A stretch of DNA of 9,400 nt, from the NCBI GenBank assembly GCA_946627685.1, contig CAMOVV010000026.1, positions 1-9,400 on the forward strand, written 5' to 3'. Of this stretch, positions 1-7,522 are shown piece by piece. Position 1 is the first letter of the stretch, and each line of letters opens with the position of its first letter. The stretch is from an uncultured Bacteroidales bacterium (GTDB lineage Bacteria > Bacteroidota > Bacteroidia > Bacteroidales > UBA932). Below the pieces are notes generated by a model. It saw only the letters and a list, made by a program, of their open reading frames with translations. It searched no databases and was not told the origin of the DNA. Both the position numbers and the translations under genes were made by a program.

Positions 1-125
1 GCTCGTTCACGGCGTCATCTCCGGTTTTACCTCCCTCCTCCCCGGTGCCGCCATGCCTCGCTCACTGTGATTTTTGGGACGAGGTTCGCTCGTTCACGGC
101 GGCGCCGGGGAGGGGGAGACGGAGG
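1..125. repeat. Non-coding GC-rich flank with inverted and direct repeats, 3' of alaS
   Basis: No credible gene lies here. A 16-base inverted repeat is visible: the arm at 37-52 pairs with the arm at 98-113, the only non-Watson-Crick position being 46/104. That position is a G-U wobble in a plus-strand RNA and an A-C mismatch in a minus-strand RNA. The similarity extends weakly outward, because TACCTCC near 28-34 faces GGAGGTTA at 121-128. The 45-base loop holds a smaller stem (CCTCG 56-60 with CGAGG 80-84). The motif CTCG(T/C)TCAC occurs three times, at 2-10, 57-65 and 89-97, and the first and third copies share 14 identical bases (1-14 and 88-101). There is no U-tract, so it is not a classical terminator, although it could still end or stabilise the alaS message. 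It may be a copy of a dispersed intergenic repeat; that is inference. Confidence 0.6.
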
Positions 126-2741
126 TTATTTCGTGGCGGCGGCGATGAGGGCGTCGAGGGCAGCGGGGAGGCCGGAGGCGTCCCTGCCGCCTGCGGTGGC
201 GAGGACGGGCTGGCCGCCGCCACCGCCCTGGATGAACTTCGCCGCGTCGCGAATGTCCTTCCCGGCGTTCTTGCCTGCCGCGACCAGGTTCTCCGAATAG
301 GCGAGGACGAGGTTGGGCTTGCCTTCGGATTCGAAGGCGGCGGCGAAAACGGTGTCGGTAGTTATCTTTGATATAATCGTGGCTATGTCACGGACTTTCT
401 GGGGCTCCTGGGTCATCGTGAAGCGGATGACGTGGAGGCCTCCGATAAGTTCGGCGTTCTCCTTGAGGGCTTCCGCCGCCTGCCTTGCGGCTTTGCGGGC
501 GTATTCTTCCACCTCTTTCCTGAACGCGGAGTTCTGCTCGATGGTCTTGGCGATGGCCGACTGCACGTCAGGGACGTTGCCGAGCATTTCCCGTATTCCT
601 TTCAGGGTGTTCTGCATCGCGCGCACCATCTTCTCCGCCTTTTCTCCGGTCACGGCCTCGATTCTCCTCACTCCGGCGGCTATCGCGCTCTCGGACACAA
701 TCTTGAACAGGCCGATGCGGCCGGTGGAGGCGGCGTGGCAACCGCCGCAGAGCTCGGTGCTGGGCCCGAAATTCACCACCCTGACCTTGTCTCCGTATTT
801 CTCTCCGAAGAGGGCTATGGCTCCCATCTTCATGGCCTCGTCCATCGTCGCCTCTCTGGTCTCTTTGAGAGGGTAATCGGCCCGTATCATGGCGTTTACG
901 AGGTCTTCGGTCTTTTCGATTTCCTCCTCGGTCATCTTTGCGAAGTGGGAGAAGTCGAAGCGGAGGTAGTCAGGCCCCACGAAGGAGCCTTTCTGCTCGA
1001 CATGGGTGCCGAGAACCTGCCTCAGGGCATTGTCGAGGAGGTGGGTCGCGGAGTGGTTGGAGGTGACGGCGGTCCTTCTGCCGGTATCCACGCGGAGGGT
1101 GAAGGGACCGTCGCAAGCGGCGGGCATCTTCTCGGCCACATGTATCGTGAGGCCGTTTTCCTTCAGCGTGTTGAGTATCTTTATCTCATCTCCGTCGCCG
1201 GAAACGATGGTTCCGGTGTCTCCGACCTCACCGCCCATTTCTCCGTAGAACGGGGTGACGTCGAAGACCAGCTGGAGCATCTCCTTCTTTTTCTCCACCA
1301 CCGTGCGGCTCTTCATGAGAGTGGAGCCCTCGTGGACGGTCTCGTCGTAACCGGTGAAGACGACCTCGTCTCCTTCGTGATAGACGGTCCAGTCCCCGAA
1401 GGTGTTGGCCGTGGCGTTGCGGGCCCTTTCCTTCTGTTTGTCAAGCTCTTTCTTGAAACCTTCCATATCGACGGTGTAGCCGTTCTCTTCGGCGATGAGG
1501 CCGGTGAGGTCGATGGGGAAGCCATAGGTGTCGTAGAGGATGAAGGCGTCCACTCCGGGGATGACCTTCGTGGAGGCGTTTTTGGCGAGATAGTCGTCCA
1601 TCAGCTTGATACCCCTGTCCAGGGTGCGCAGGAAGGCGTTTTCCTCCTCGCGGATGACGTTCTCGATGAGCTTCTGCTGGGCGGCGAGTTCGGGATAGGC
1701 TTCACCCATGTCTTCCACAAGTCGCGGGACGAGGGAGCAGATGAAGGGCTCGCTGAAGCCGAGGAAGGTGTAGCCGTAGCGGACGGCCCTTCTGAGGATG
1801 CGCCGGATTACGTAGCCGGCCTTGACGTTGGAGGGAAGCTGGCCGTCGGCTATCGCGAAGGCGATGGCCCTGAGATGGTCGGCTATCACCCTGAAGGCGA
1901 CGTCGGTCTTTTCGTCAGCGCCGTATCTGCGTCCGGAGAGTTCTTCGATTTTCGAAATGATTCCGGAGAAGACGTCGGTGTCGTAGTTGGAGGTCTTTCC
2001 CTGGAGGACCATGCAGAGCCTTTCGAAGCCCATGCCGGTGTCTATGTTTTTGTTGGGAAGGGGCTCCAGGCTGCCGTCGGCCTTGCGGTTGAACTGCATG
2101 AACACGAGGTTCCAGATTTCAATCACGAAGGGGTCGTCCGTGTTCACGAGGGTCTCGCCGGGAACGGCGGCCCTTTCTTCGTCGCTGCGGAGGTCGATGT
2201 GGATTTCGCTGCAAGGGCCGCAGGGGCCGGTGTCTCCCATCTCCCAGAAATTGTCGTGCTTGTTGCCGAGGATGATGTGGTTTGCGGGGACATGCCTCTT
2301 CCAGGCCTCGCGGGCCTCTTCGTCAAGGGCCGTCCCGTCTTCTTCGGAGCCCTCGAAAACGGTCACGTAGAGTTTTTCCTTGTCTATCTTGTACACCTCG
2401 GTGAGGAGCTCCCAGGCCCAGTCGATGGCTTCGTCCTTGAAGTAGTCGCCGAAGCTCCAGTTGCCCAGCATCTCGAACATGGTGTGGTGCCTTCCGTCGT
2501 GGCCCACGGCTTCGAGGTCGTTGTGTTTTCCGCTCACCCTGAGGCACTTCTGCGAGTCGGCAGCCCTCTTTGTCTTGGGAGGCTTGTTCCCGAGGAAGAT
2601 GTCTTTGAACTGGTTCATGCCGGCGTTGGTGAACATCAGCGTCGGGTCGTTCTTTATGACCATGGGGGCGCTGGGAACGACTGCATGGCCTTTTGATTCA
2701 AAAAATTCCAGGAATTTCCTTCTGATTTCTTTCGATGTCAT
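126..2741 (-). CDS. alaS: Alanyl-tRNA synthetase
   Basis: Charges tRNA-Ala with alanine in the cytoplasm and edits mischarged Ser/Gly-tRNA. The protein is 871 residues, full length for the bacterial family. The class II catalytic core is at the N-terminus: the motif-2 region [19 protein letters not shown] spans about 84-102, [13 protein letters not shown] 169-181 and GMGFERL 236-242. The editing domain has its zinc site at H563 and H567 (HSATH) plus C665 and H669 (CGGCH). The C-terminal C-Ala domain carries a glycine-rich stretch at about 838-857. The start at 2741 ([10 protein letters not shown]) is chosen because family members begin this way. The frame stays open 32 codons further upstream, but that would run through the promoter. 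Residue 668 in the CGGxH zinc motif is Cys, where Thr is usual. The gene is transcribed divergently from the M23 genes and ends 13 bases from the 98-113 repeat arm. Confidence 0.97.
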   Translation of the reverse strand: MTSKEIRRKFLEFFESKGHAVVPSAPMVIKNDPTLMFTNAGMNQFKDIFLGNKPPKTKRAADSQKCLRVSGKHNDLEAVGHDGRHHTMFEMLGNWSFGDYFKDEAIDWAWELLTEVYKIDKEKLYVTVFEGSEEDGTALDEEAREAWKRHVPANHIILGNKHDNFWEMGDTGPCGPCSEIHIDLRSDEERAAVPGETLVNTDDPFVIEIWNLVFMQFNRKADGSLEPLPNKNIDTGMGFERLCMVLQGKTSNYDTDVFSGIISKIEELSGRRYGADEKTDVAFRVIADHLRAIAFAIADGQLPSNVKAGYVIRRILRRAVRYGYTFLGFSEPFICSLVPRLVEDMGEAYPELAAQQKLIENVIREEENAFLRTLDRGIKLMDDYLAKNASTKVIPGVDAFILYDTYGFPIDLTGLIAEENGYTVDMEGFKKELDKQKERARNATANTFGDWTVYHEGDEVVFTGYDETVHEGSTLMKSRTVVEKKKEMLQLVFDVTPFYGEMGGEVGDTGTIVSGDGDEIKILNTLKENGLTIHVAEKMPAACDGPFTLRVDTGRRTAVTSNHSATHLLDNALRQVLGTHVEQKGSFVGPDYLRFDFSHFAKMTEEEIEKTEDLVNAMIRADYPLKETREATMDEAMKMGAIALFGEKYGDKVRVVNFGPSTELCGGCHAASTGRIGLFKIVSESAIAAGVRRIEAVTGEKAEKMVRAMQNTLKGIREMLGNVPDVQSAIAKTIEQNSAFRKEVEEYARKAARQAAEALKENAELIGGLHVIRFTMTQEPQKVRDIATIISKITTDTVFAAAFESEGKPNLVLAYSENLVAAGKNAGKDIRDAAKFIQGGGGGQPVLATAGGRDASGLPAALDALIAAATK

Positions 2742-2780
2742 CACTGTTTCCGAATGATATATTGAATATGTTGGAAGACG

Positions 2781-2788
2781 CAAATTTA
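2781..2788 (-). promoter_or_regulatory. Putative alaS -7 promoter element (TAAATTTG)
   Basis: Read on the minus strand, these bases are TAAATTTG, an exact match to the Bacteroidota -7 consensus TAnnTTTG. It lies 39 bases upstream of the alaS start, giving a leader of about 30 bases. I see no good -33 TTTG at the expected spacing; the only candidate (TTTTTG, minus strand 2806-2801) is too close. The leader shows no T-box or other obvious structure. Confidence 0.5.
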
Positions 2789-2810
2789 TGATAAAATTCT
2801 CAAAAATGAG

Positions 2811-2818
2811 TATATTTG
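2811..2818 (+). promoter_or_regulatory. Putative promoter -7 element for the M23/MerR operon (TATATTTG)
   Basis: TATATTTG is an exact match to TAnnTTTG and sits 30 bases before the ATG at 2849. A weak -33-like TATG lies at 2787-2790, 20 bases upstream. A second near-match, TACCTTTA at 2826-2833, is also present and would give an almost leaderless message, so which of the two is used is open. The surrounding bases are much richer in AT than the flanking genes. Confidence 0.5.
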
Positions 2819-2848
2819 TTCTCCATACCTTTACCAACGCCCCCGCAG

Positions 2849-3859
2849 ATGTCCAAATTCAAGGGATACATACTCAATCCGGAGACCCTTCTCTACGAGA
2901 TAAAGGACGTTTCCATGAAGTCGAGATTCCTCAAGAGTCTCGGCCTCGTGCTGGTGAGCCTTGCCATGAGTTTCCTCTACGCCTGGTTCTACGTCGGGGT
3001 GCTGGGGCACGACCTGCCGAAGACGGCCCTCCTGAAGAAGGCGAACGCCCGCTGGAGCTCCAGGGTGGAGGTGATGGACCGCCGCCTGGACAAGGTGGAG
3101 GACGCCCTCGCCACCCTCGAATTCCGCGACAACGGCATCTACCGCTCCATTTTCGGCATGAATCCCATCCCTTCCGCCGAGAGGACGGCCCTCGCAGGGG
3201 GAGCCGAGAGATATTCCGACCTTGAAGTCCTGCCCGCCGGCGACATCCTCAAGACCACGGCGGTGAGGCTGGACAGGCTTTCCGCCCGGACCTATGCCCA
3301 GTCCATATCCTTCGACGAAGTGGACGCCCTCGCCCGCAGGGCCGGCGACATGGCCTCCTGCATCCCCGCCATTCCGCCCATCGACCCCAACCCCCGCAAA
3401 TACCATCTTACCAGCCCCTTCGGCGTCCGCGCCGACCCTATCAGCGGAGTCGCCACGATGCACGCGGGCGTCGATTTCGCCATGCCTCCCGGCAACGCCG
3501 TCTATGCCACGGGCGACGGGGTCGTGGAGACGGTCGCCTTCGAGTTCTACGGCTATGGCAACTGCATCATAATCAACCACGGATTCGGCTACAAGACGAG
3601 GTACGCCCACATGAAGGACATTTCCGTCGTGGAGGGCCTGAAGGTGAAGAGGGGGGACTTCCTGGGAGAATCCGGCAAGTCGGGCAAGGTGACGGGACCC
3701 CACCTCCACTACGAGGTGATATACATGGACTCTCCCGTCAATCCCATGAACTACCTCGACCTTGACATGTCCTCCAAGGACTACGCATCCATGATACGCT
3801 CCCGCAAAAGGGAGGGCCTGTCGGTCCTGAAGCCCTTCAGCCTCAGAAAAAGAAAGTAG
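2849..3859 (+). CDS. Membrane-anchored M23 (LytM-type) metallopeptidase, copy 1
   Basis: A 336-residue peptidoglycan endopeptidase candidate. A short cytoplasmic N-terminus is followed by one membrane segment (about 28-50). A linker of helical character (about 58-95) carries the motif [10 protein letters not shown] (93-102), and the C-terminal M23 domain occupies about 185-300. The zinc and catalytic residues are all present: H205 and D209 (HAGVD), H254 (YAHM) and the HxH pair H285/H287 (PHLHYEV), so an active enzyme cutting peptide cross-links on the periplasmic side is likely. The tail is basic (RKRK). The ATG at 2849 is chosen because the open frame upstream runs only to a TTG inside the promoter, and [14 protein letters not shown] fits Bacteroidota relatives. 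The neighbouring gene, 12 bases downstream, is a paralogue of the same architecture. The precise substrate is unknown. Confidence 0.92.
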   Translation: MSKFKGYILNPETLLYEIKDVSMKSRFLKSLGLVLVSLAMSFLYAWFYVGVLGHDLPKTALLKKANARWSSRVEVMDRRLDKVEDALATLEFRDNGIYRSIFGMNPIPSAERTALAGGAERYSDLEVLPAGDILKTTAVRLDRLSARTYAQSISFDEVDALARRAGDMASCIPAIPPIDPNPRKYHLTSPFGVRADPISGVATMHAGVDFAMPPGNAVYATGDGVVETVAFEFYGYGNCIIINHGFGYKTRYAHMKDISVVEGLKVKRGDFLGESGKSGKVTGPHLHYEVIYMDSPVNPMNYLDLDMSSKDYASMIRSRKREGLSVLKPFSLRKRK

Positions 3860-3865
3860 GAGGAG
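3858..3865 (+). promoter_or_regulatory. Strong Shine-Dalgarno-like sequence before M23 copy 2
   Basis: AGGAGGAG overlaps the stop codon (3857-3859) of the first M23 gene; the AGGAGG core ends 8 bases before the ATG at 3872. Other starts in the window lack such a sequence, as expected for Bacteroidota, whose ribosomes largely do not use it. It may be chance purine richness. Confidence 0.4.
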
Positions 3866-3871
3866 AAGAGC

Positions 3872-4822
3872 ATGGCAGGAAAGTACGTTTTCGACAGGAA
3901 CCACTTCGAATTCAGGAAGGTGAGCATGTCCGTGCGGGACATTCTCCTCAAGGCGGGGAAGTATCTTCTCATTTCCGTCTCCCTCGCCTGTTTCTACTAT
4001 ATCATTTTCTCGCTTTTCGTCAGCACCGACACGGAAAAGAGAATAAGGCAGGAGAACGCCCTCTATTCTTCCCGTTACGGGGAGATGGTACGCAAGGAAA
4101 AGCTCCTTGAGGATGTCGTGTCGGGCCTGCAGAGGCGTGACGACAGGATTTACAAAGAAATTTTCGATGCCGTGGCCCCCACCCGCAGCCCCCTTGACGA
4201 CGCGGTGTTCCTCTCCGGGAGCGATTCCATTCCCGACCGCGACATCGTGGATTACGTCTCCCGCAAGGCCGTCCGCCTGAACGGGATGGCGGCCTCCATA
4301 GAAAGCAACCTGGCCCATGTCACGGAGGTGCTTTCCTCGAATCCCTCCTCCCTTCCTCCCCTCAGCCTACCCGTCGAAGGGATAGACTACACCAAGACGG
4401 GCGCTTCCGTCGGCCGCAAGCTCAACCCCTTCTACAAAGTGGCCGCCACCCACGAAGGCATCGACCTCGTCGCCCCCCAGGGAACCCCGGTCATGGCCGC
4501 GGCCCCCGGAACGGTGAGCAAGGTGGAACTCATGAAGAAAGGCTACGGCAACATGGTGGAAATCAGCCACGGGAACGGATATGTCACCCGCTACGCCCAC
4601 CTCGCGCAGGTGAATGTCTCCAAGGGACAGAAAGTGGCCAAGGGCAGGAAGATAGGGGAAGTGGGCATGACGGGCAAGACCTTCGCCCCCCATCTCCACT
4701 ACGAGGTGAGGAGGGATTCGACGGTACTGGACCCCGTGGACCATTTCTTCGCCTCCGTCGGGCCCGGAGAATACGCCGGCATGATGATAATGTCGGCTAC
4801 AGTCGGACAATCAATGGATTAA
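3872..4822 (+). CDS. Membrane-anchored M23 (LytM-type) metallopeptidase, copy 2
   Basis: A 316-residue paralogue of the preceding gene with the same plan: a cytoplasmic N-terminus, one membrane segment (about 30-50), a charged helical linker with RDDRIYKEIF (89-98) matching [10 protein letters not shown] of copy 1, and a C-terminal M23 domain (about 180-290). The catalytic set is intact: H194 and D198 (HEGID), H243 (YAHL) and H274/H276 (PHLHYEV). It probably cleaves peptidoglycan peptides from the outer face of the inner membrane. The tail lacks the basic RKRK of copy 1. Outside the M23 core and the linker motif the two proteins differ a lot, so the duplication is not recent. The merR-like gene begins 9 bases after its stop, suggesting one transcript. 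Confidence 0.92.
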   Translation: MAGKYVFDRNHFEFRKVSMSVRDILLKAGKYLLISVSLACFYYIIFSLFVSTDTEKRIRQENALYSSRYGEMVRKEKLLEDVVSGLQRRDDRIYKEIFDAVAPTRSPLDDAVFLSGSDSIPDRDIVDYVSRKAVRLNGMAASIESNLAHVTEVLSSNPSSLPPLSLPVEGIDYTKTGASVGRKLNPFYKVAATHEGIDLVAPQGTPVMAAAPGTVSKVELMKKGYGNMVEISHGNGYVTRYAHLAQVNVSKGQKVAKGRKIGEVGMTGKTFAPHLHYEVRRDSTVLDPVDHFFASVGPGEYAGMMIMSATVGQSMD

Positions 4823-4831
4823 CAATATATC

Positions 4832-5149
4832 ATGGAAAAGCTCTACTACACCATCGGGGAGACAGCCGAAATCCTGGGAGAGAATCCCTCCCTGGTGAGA
4901 TACTGGTCCAACCAGTTCTCCAAGTACCTGAAACCCAAGCGCAACGCCAAGGGAAACCGGCTTTACACCGCCGAAGACCTCGACACCCTCAAGCAGATAC
5001 ACCTGCTGGTGAAAGGCCAGGGACTGACGCTCGACGGAGCCGGGAAGAAACTGGCCCTCGAGCGCAAGACCGTCGATCGGAGGGTCAAGGTACTGGAGAG
5101 CCTGAAGGAAATCAAGGCCAGGCTCCAGGAAGTGCGCCGGGGGCTTTGA
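4832..5149 (+). CDS. Small MerR-family transcriptional regulator
   Basis: A 105-residue protein with a MerR-type winged helix-turn-helix at about 5-72: YYTIGETAEILGENPSLVRYW is the recognition region and NRLYTAEDLDTLKQI the wing and following helix. A C-terminal helix (about 80-103) rich in charged residues probably dimerises. No effector-binding domain or metal-binding cysteines are present, so the inducer cannot be predicted. An M23 peptidase followed by this small MerR-like gene next to alaS is, from memory, a common Bacteroidota arrangement, suggesting a role tied to cell envelope growth; that is inference. The leader is short and AT-rich (AACAATATATC). Confidence 0.88.
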   Translation: MEKLYYTIGETAEILGENPSLVRYWSNQFSKYLKPKRNAKGNRLYTAEDLDTLKQIHLLVKGQGLTLDGAGKKLALERKTVDRRVKVLESLKEIKARLQEVRRGL

Positions 5150-5183
5150 GCTTCAATCAGGGGATTATGTCAAAAATAATTCA

Positions 5184-5191
5184 TACCTTTG
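5184..5191 (+). promoter_or_regulatory. Putative promoter -7 element (TACCTTTG) for the zinc-ribbon/dnaB run
   Basis: TACCTTTG matches the Bacteroidota TAnnTTTG consensus exactly and ends 27 bases before the ATG at 5219. It lies in the only gap above 30 bases (5150-5218) in the plus-strand run, and that gap is AT-rich. No clear -33 TTTG is seen; TTATG at 5165-5169 is a weak candidate. No terminator hairpin is visible in the gap, so readthrough from the merR-like gene is possible. Confidence 0.6.
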
Positions 5192-5218
5192 TAGGCTTGA
5201 TAATAATTTACACGAAAT

Positions 5219-6040
5219 ATGGCTACCAAGAAAAAGAAAGTGGAGACCCCCATTGACCACAGGGAGACCTTTGTATCCCTCCAGAAGAACTTCATCGATT
5301 CCGAAGTCCCCATCGAGGAAAAGCTCAAGACCCTCTACGACCTCCAGCAGGCGGACAGGGCCATCGACAGCCTCATTCTCAGAAGGGGAGAGCTTCCTTC
5401 CGAGGTGGAGGCCATCGAGAGCGACCTGGCCATGGTCAAGGCCGCCCAGACCGGCATCACCTCCCTTATCGACGAGTTTACCAACAAGATAGCTCTCGAC
5501 AAGCAGAGCATCGCCGACTGCGACGCCCAGACCGACAAGTTGAAGGCAGAGCTTGACACCATCTCCAACAGCCGCGAGTTCGACATCATCAACAAGGAAA
5601 TCGAGAACCAGGGCTATCTCCGCCAGATAGCCGAGAAGGACATCAGCGAGCTGAAGATGAAAATCGAGGAGAAGAAGGCCGAGCTGGAGGACATCAAGGC
5701 CGAAATCGCCGTCAAGTCCGCCGACCTCAAGGCCAAGAAGAAGGAGCTCGACGACGTCGTCAAGTCCACCGCCGACGAGGAAAAGGCCCTCGTGGCCAGG
5801 AGGGAGGAGTGCGCTTCCCGCATCGACGAGAGGGTGATGAGCGCCTACGAGCGCATCCGCGCCAGCGTCCACAACCACCTCGCAGTGGTGTCCGTCTATA
5901 ACGGCAACGCCTGCGGAGGCTGCTTCAACGTGATTACTCCCCAGAGGCTCATCGACGTGGCTTCCGGCAAGAAGCTCATCATCTGCGAGCACTGCGGAAG
6001 AATCATCGTCAATTACGGTTCCAAGGCCGAGGAAGAATAA
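5219..6040 (+). CDS. Coiled-coil protein with C-terminal C4 zinc ribbon
   Basis: A 273-residue cytoplasmic protein. A lysine-rich N-terminus is followed by a long, Glu/Lys-rich coiled coil (about 36-215) and a zinc ribbon with the four ligands C232, C235 (CGGC), C256 and C259 (CEHC). The motif NSREFDIINKEIE (117-129) is characteristic of the zf-RING_7 family (PF02591), which includes Helicobacter HP0958/FlgZ and chlamydial CdsZ. Those relatives act as chaperones or RNA-binding factors for flagellar or type III secretion. Nothing here suggests such an apparatus, and the role in Bacteroidota is not established. The leader is AT-rich with its own candidate promoter, and dnaB starts 12 bases downstream. 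Confidence 0.9.
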   Translation: MATKKKKVETPIDHRETFVSLQKNFIDSEVPIEEKLKTLYDLQQADRAIDSLILRRGELPSEVEAIESDLAMVKAAQTGITSLIDEFTNKIALDKQSIADCDAQTDKLKAELDTISNSREFDIINKEIENQGYLRQIAEKDISELKMKIEEKKAELEDIKAEIAVKSADLKAKKKELDDVVKSTADEEKALVARREECASRIDERVMSAYERIRASVHNHLAVVSVYNGNACGGCFNVITPQRLIDVASGKKLIICEHCGRIIVNYGSKAEEE

Positions 6041-6052
6041 CGTTCTTTACGG

Positions 6053-7522
6053 ATGCCCGCCCAGACAAGGAAGAGGAAAGGCCAGGATGTTGACCTGGCC
6101 GCCGTCGAGGCTGCGACCGGCAACAAGCCGCCGCAGGCTCCGGACGTCGAGGAGGCCGTGCTCGGGGCAATGCTCATCGAGCCGTCCACCATCGACGAGG
6201 CCATGGAGGAGCTTTCTCCTTCATGCTTTTACGTTCCCAGGCACAAGATGATTTTCGAGGCCATGTCGGAGCTCGTGAACGAGCATTCCGCCGTGGATCT
6301 TGTGACCGTCTCCGCCAAGCTGCGTGAAAAGGGTAATCTCGAAGAAGTCGGAGGGGCCGTGTTCCTTTCCGGCCTTTCCAGGAAAGTGGGCGCGGCGGCC
6401 CACATGGAGCAGTATATCAAGTATCTGAAACAGAAGACAATCCAGCGTGACCTCATCACCGCTTCCTACCAGATACTTTCCGAGGCCTACGACGAGTCGG
6501 TGAAGGTGGACGACCTCATCGATTCCGCCCAGACCAAGGTTTACGCCGCCATCCAGAACAACGTCAAGCGGGATGTCCAGGAAATAGGCTCCATCATAAA
6601 CACAGCCCTGAACGAAATCCAGGACATGCAGAACACCGAGGGACTCAGCGGGGTCCCTTCGGGGTTCGAATCCATAGACCGCATCACCATGGGCTGGCAG
6701 AGGTCAGACCTCGTGATTCTCGCCGCAAGGCCTTCCATCGGAAAGACGGCCTTCGCCCTCAACCTTGCCCGCAACGCCGCCGTCCAGCACAACATGCCGG
6801 TGGGATTCTTCTCCCTTGAAATGTCCGCCCTCCAGCTGGTCAAGCGTCTCATGACGTCGGAGAGCGGCCTGAGCGCCGACAAGATAAAGGGAGGCTCCAA
6901 GCTCGAACCTTTCGAGTGGGAGCAGCTGGAGTATAAGCTGAGGGACCTTGCAAAGGCGCCCCTTTATATCGACGACACGGCCAGCATCCCCGTCATGGAG
7001 TTCAGGACAAAGGCCAAGACCCTCGTGAAGCAGAAAGGCGTGAGGCTCATCTTCGTGGACTATCTCCAGCTGATGCAGGGCCCCGCGGAGCTCAGGGGCA
7101 TGAGGGAGCAGGAAGTGGCCGCCATTTCCAGGACGCTCAAGGCTACCGCCAAGGAGCTCAACGTCCCGATCATAGCCCTTTCCCAGCTTTCCCGCCAGGC
7201 CGTCCAGCGCAGCGGAGGCGGCGGAAAGCCCCAGCTGAGCGACCTCCGCGAGTCCGGTTCCATCGAGCAGGACGCCGATATGGTCATCTTCATCCATCGC
7301 CCTGATGCCCTGGGACTTTCGGAACATGCCGAAGACAAGGAAGTCACCCAGATAATCATAGCCAAGCACCGAAACGGCCAGACGGCTGAGATAAACATGA
7401 GGTTCAAGAGCGAACAGGTGCGCTTCGTGGAAGAGGGAGACACCCTCGAGGCCCAGGCCATGAGCATAGGGTCGGCGATGAACGTGGACAGCGGTTTCGA
7501 GCCCAATAACGAATTCATGTGA
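6053..7522 (+). CDS. dnaB: Replicative DNA helicase DnaB
   Basis: Hexameric 5'-3' helicase that unwinds the chromosome at the replication fork and recruits primase. At 489 residues it is of normal length, with no intein. The N-terminal DnaB domain covers about 27-130 (APDVEEAVLGAMLIEP at its start) and a linker precedes the RecA-like domain (about 195-460). The Walker A motif ARPSIGKTA is at 225-233, the catalytic Glu at E256 (FSLEMS), Walker B aspartate at D336 (IFVDYLQLM), and SQLSRQ at 377-382. The candidate arginine-finger region is KHRNG (438-442). The ATG at 6053 follows the zinc-ribbon gene by 12 bases. The stop TGA shares its A with the next gene's ATG, implying translational coupling. 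Confidence 0.97.
   Translation: MPAQTRKRKGQDVDLAAVEAATGNKPPQAPDVEEAVLGAMLIEPSTIDEAMEELSPSCFYVPRHKMIFEAMSELVNEHSAVDLVTVSAKLREKGNLEEVGGAVFLSGLSRKVGAAAHMEQYIKYLKQKTIQRDLITASYQILSEAYDESVKVDDLIDSAQTKVYAAIQNNVKRDVQEIGSIINTALNEIQDMQNTEGLSGVPSGFESIDRITMGWQRSDLVILAARPSIGKTAFALNLARNAAVQHNMPVGFFSLEMSALQLVKRLMTSESGLSADKIKGGSKLEPFEWEQLEYKLRDLAKAPLYIDDTASIPVMEFRTKAKTLVKQKGVRLIFVDYLQLMQGPAELRGMREQEVAAISRTLKATAKELNVPIIALSQLSRQAVQRSGGGGKPQLSDLRESGSIEQDADMVIFIHRPDALGLSEHAEDKEVTQIIIAKHRNGQTAEINMRFKSEQVRFVEEGDTLEAQAMSIGSAMNVDSGFEPNNEFM

Noticed and set aside
1..100. CRISPR-like array from the three repeated motifs
   Set aside because: Repeats are only 9-14 bases and spacing is irregular (55 and 32 bases), with no cas gene.
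98..125. Classical rho-independent terminator for alaS
   Set aside because: The stem is strong but the loop is 45 bases and no U-tract follows on either strand.
432..2696. 754-codon open frame on the plus strand, antisense to alaS
   Set aside because: It is the shadow of alaS in GC-rich codons: the product is a low-complexity Gly/Val/Glu/His string with no recognisable domain, while alaS is unmistakable.
2742..2837. N-terminal extension of alaS by 32 codons
   Set aside because: The extra residues do not resemble AlaRS, are encoded by AT-rich promoter DNA, and the start [10 protein letters not shown] matches the family.
2831..4318. 495-codon open frame on the minus strand opposite the M23 genes
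   Set aside because: Shadow frame with biased His/Gly/Val composition; it crosses two real genes and the promoter region.
6274..6284. GTGAACGAGC, matching the repeat motif of 1-100, inside dnaB
   Set aside because: It is ordinary coding sequence for Leu-Val-Asn-Glu-His in a conserved protein, so it is treated as a chance match.
6700..7300. Possible intein in DnaB, a common insertion site
   Set aside because: The helicase motifs follow at normal spacing and total length is 489 residues; there is no insertion.
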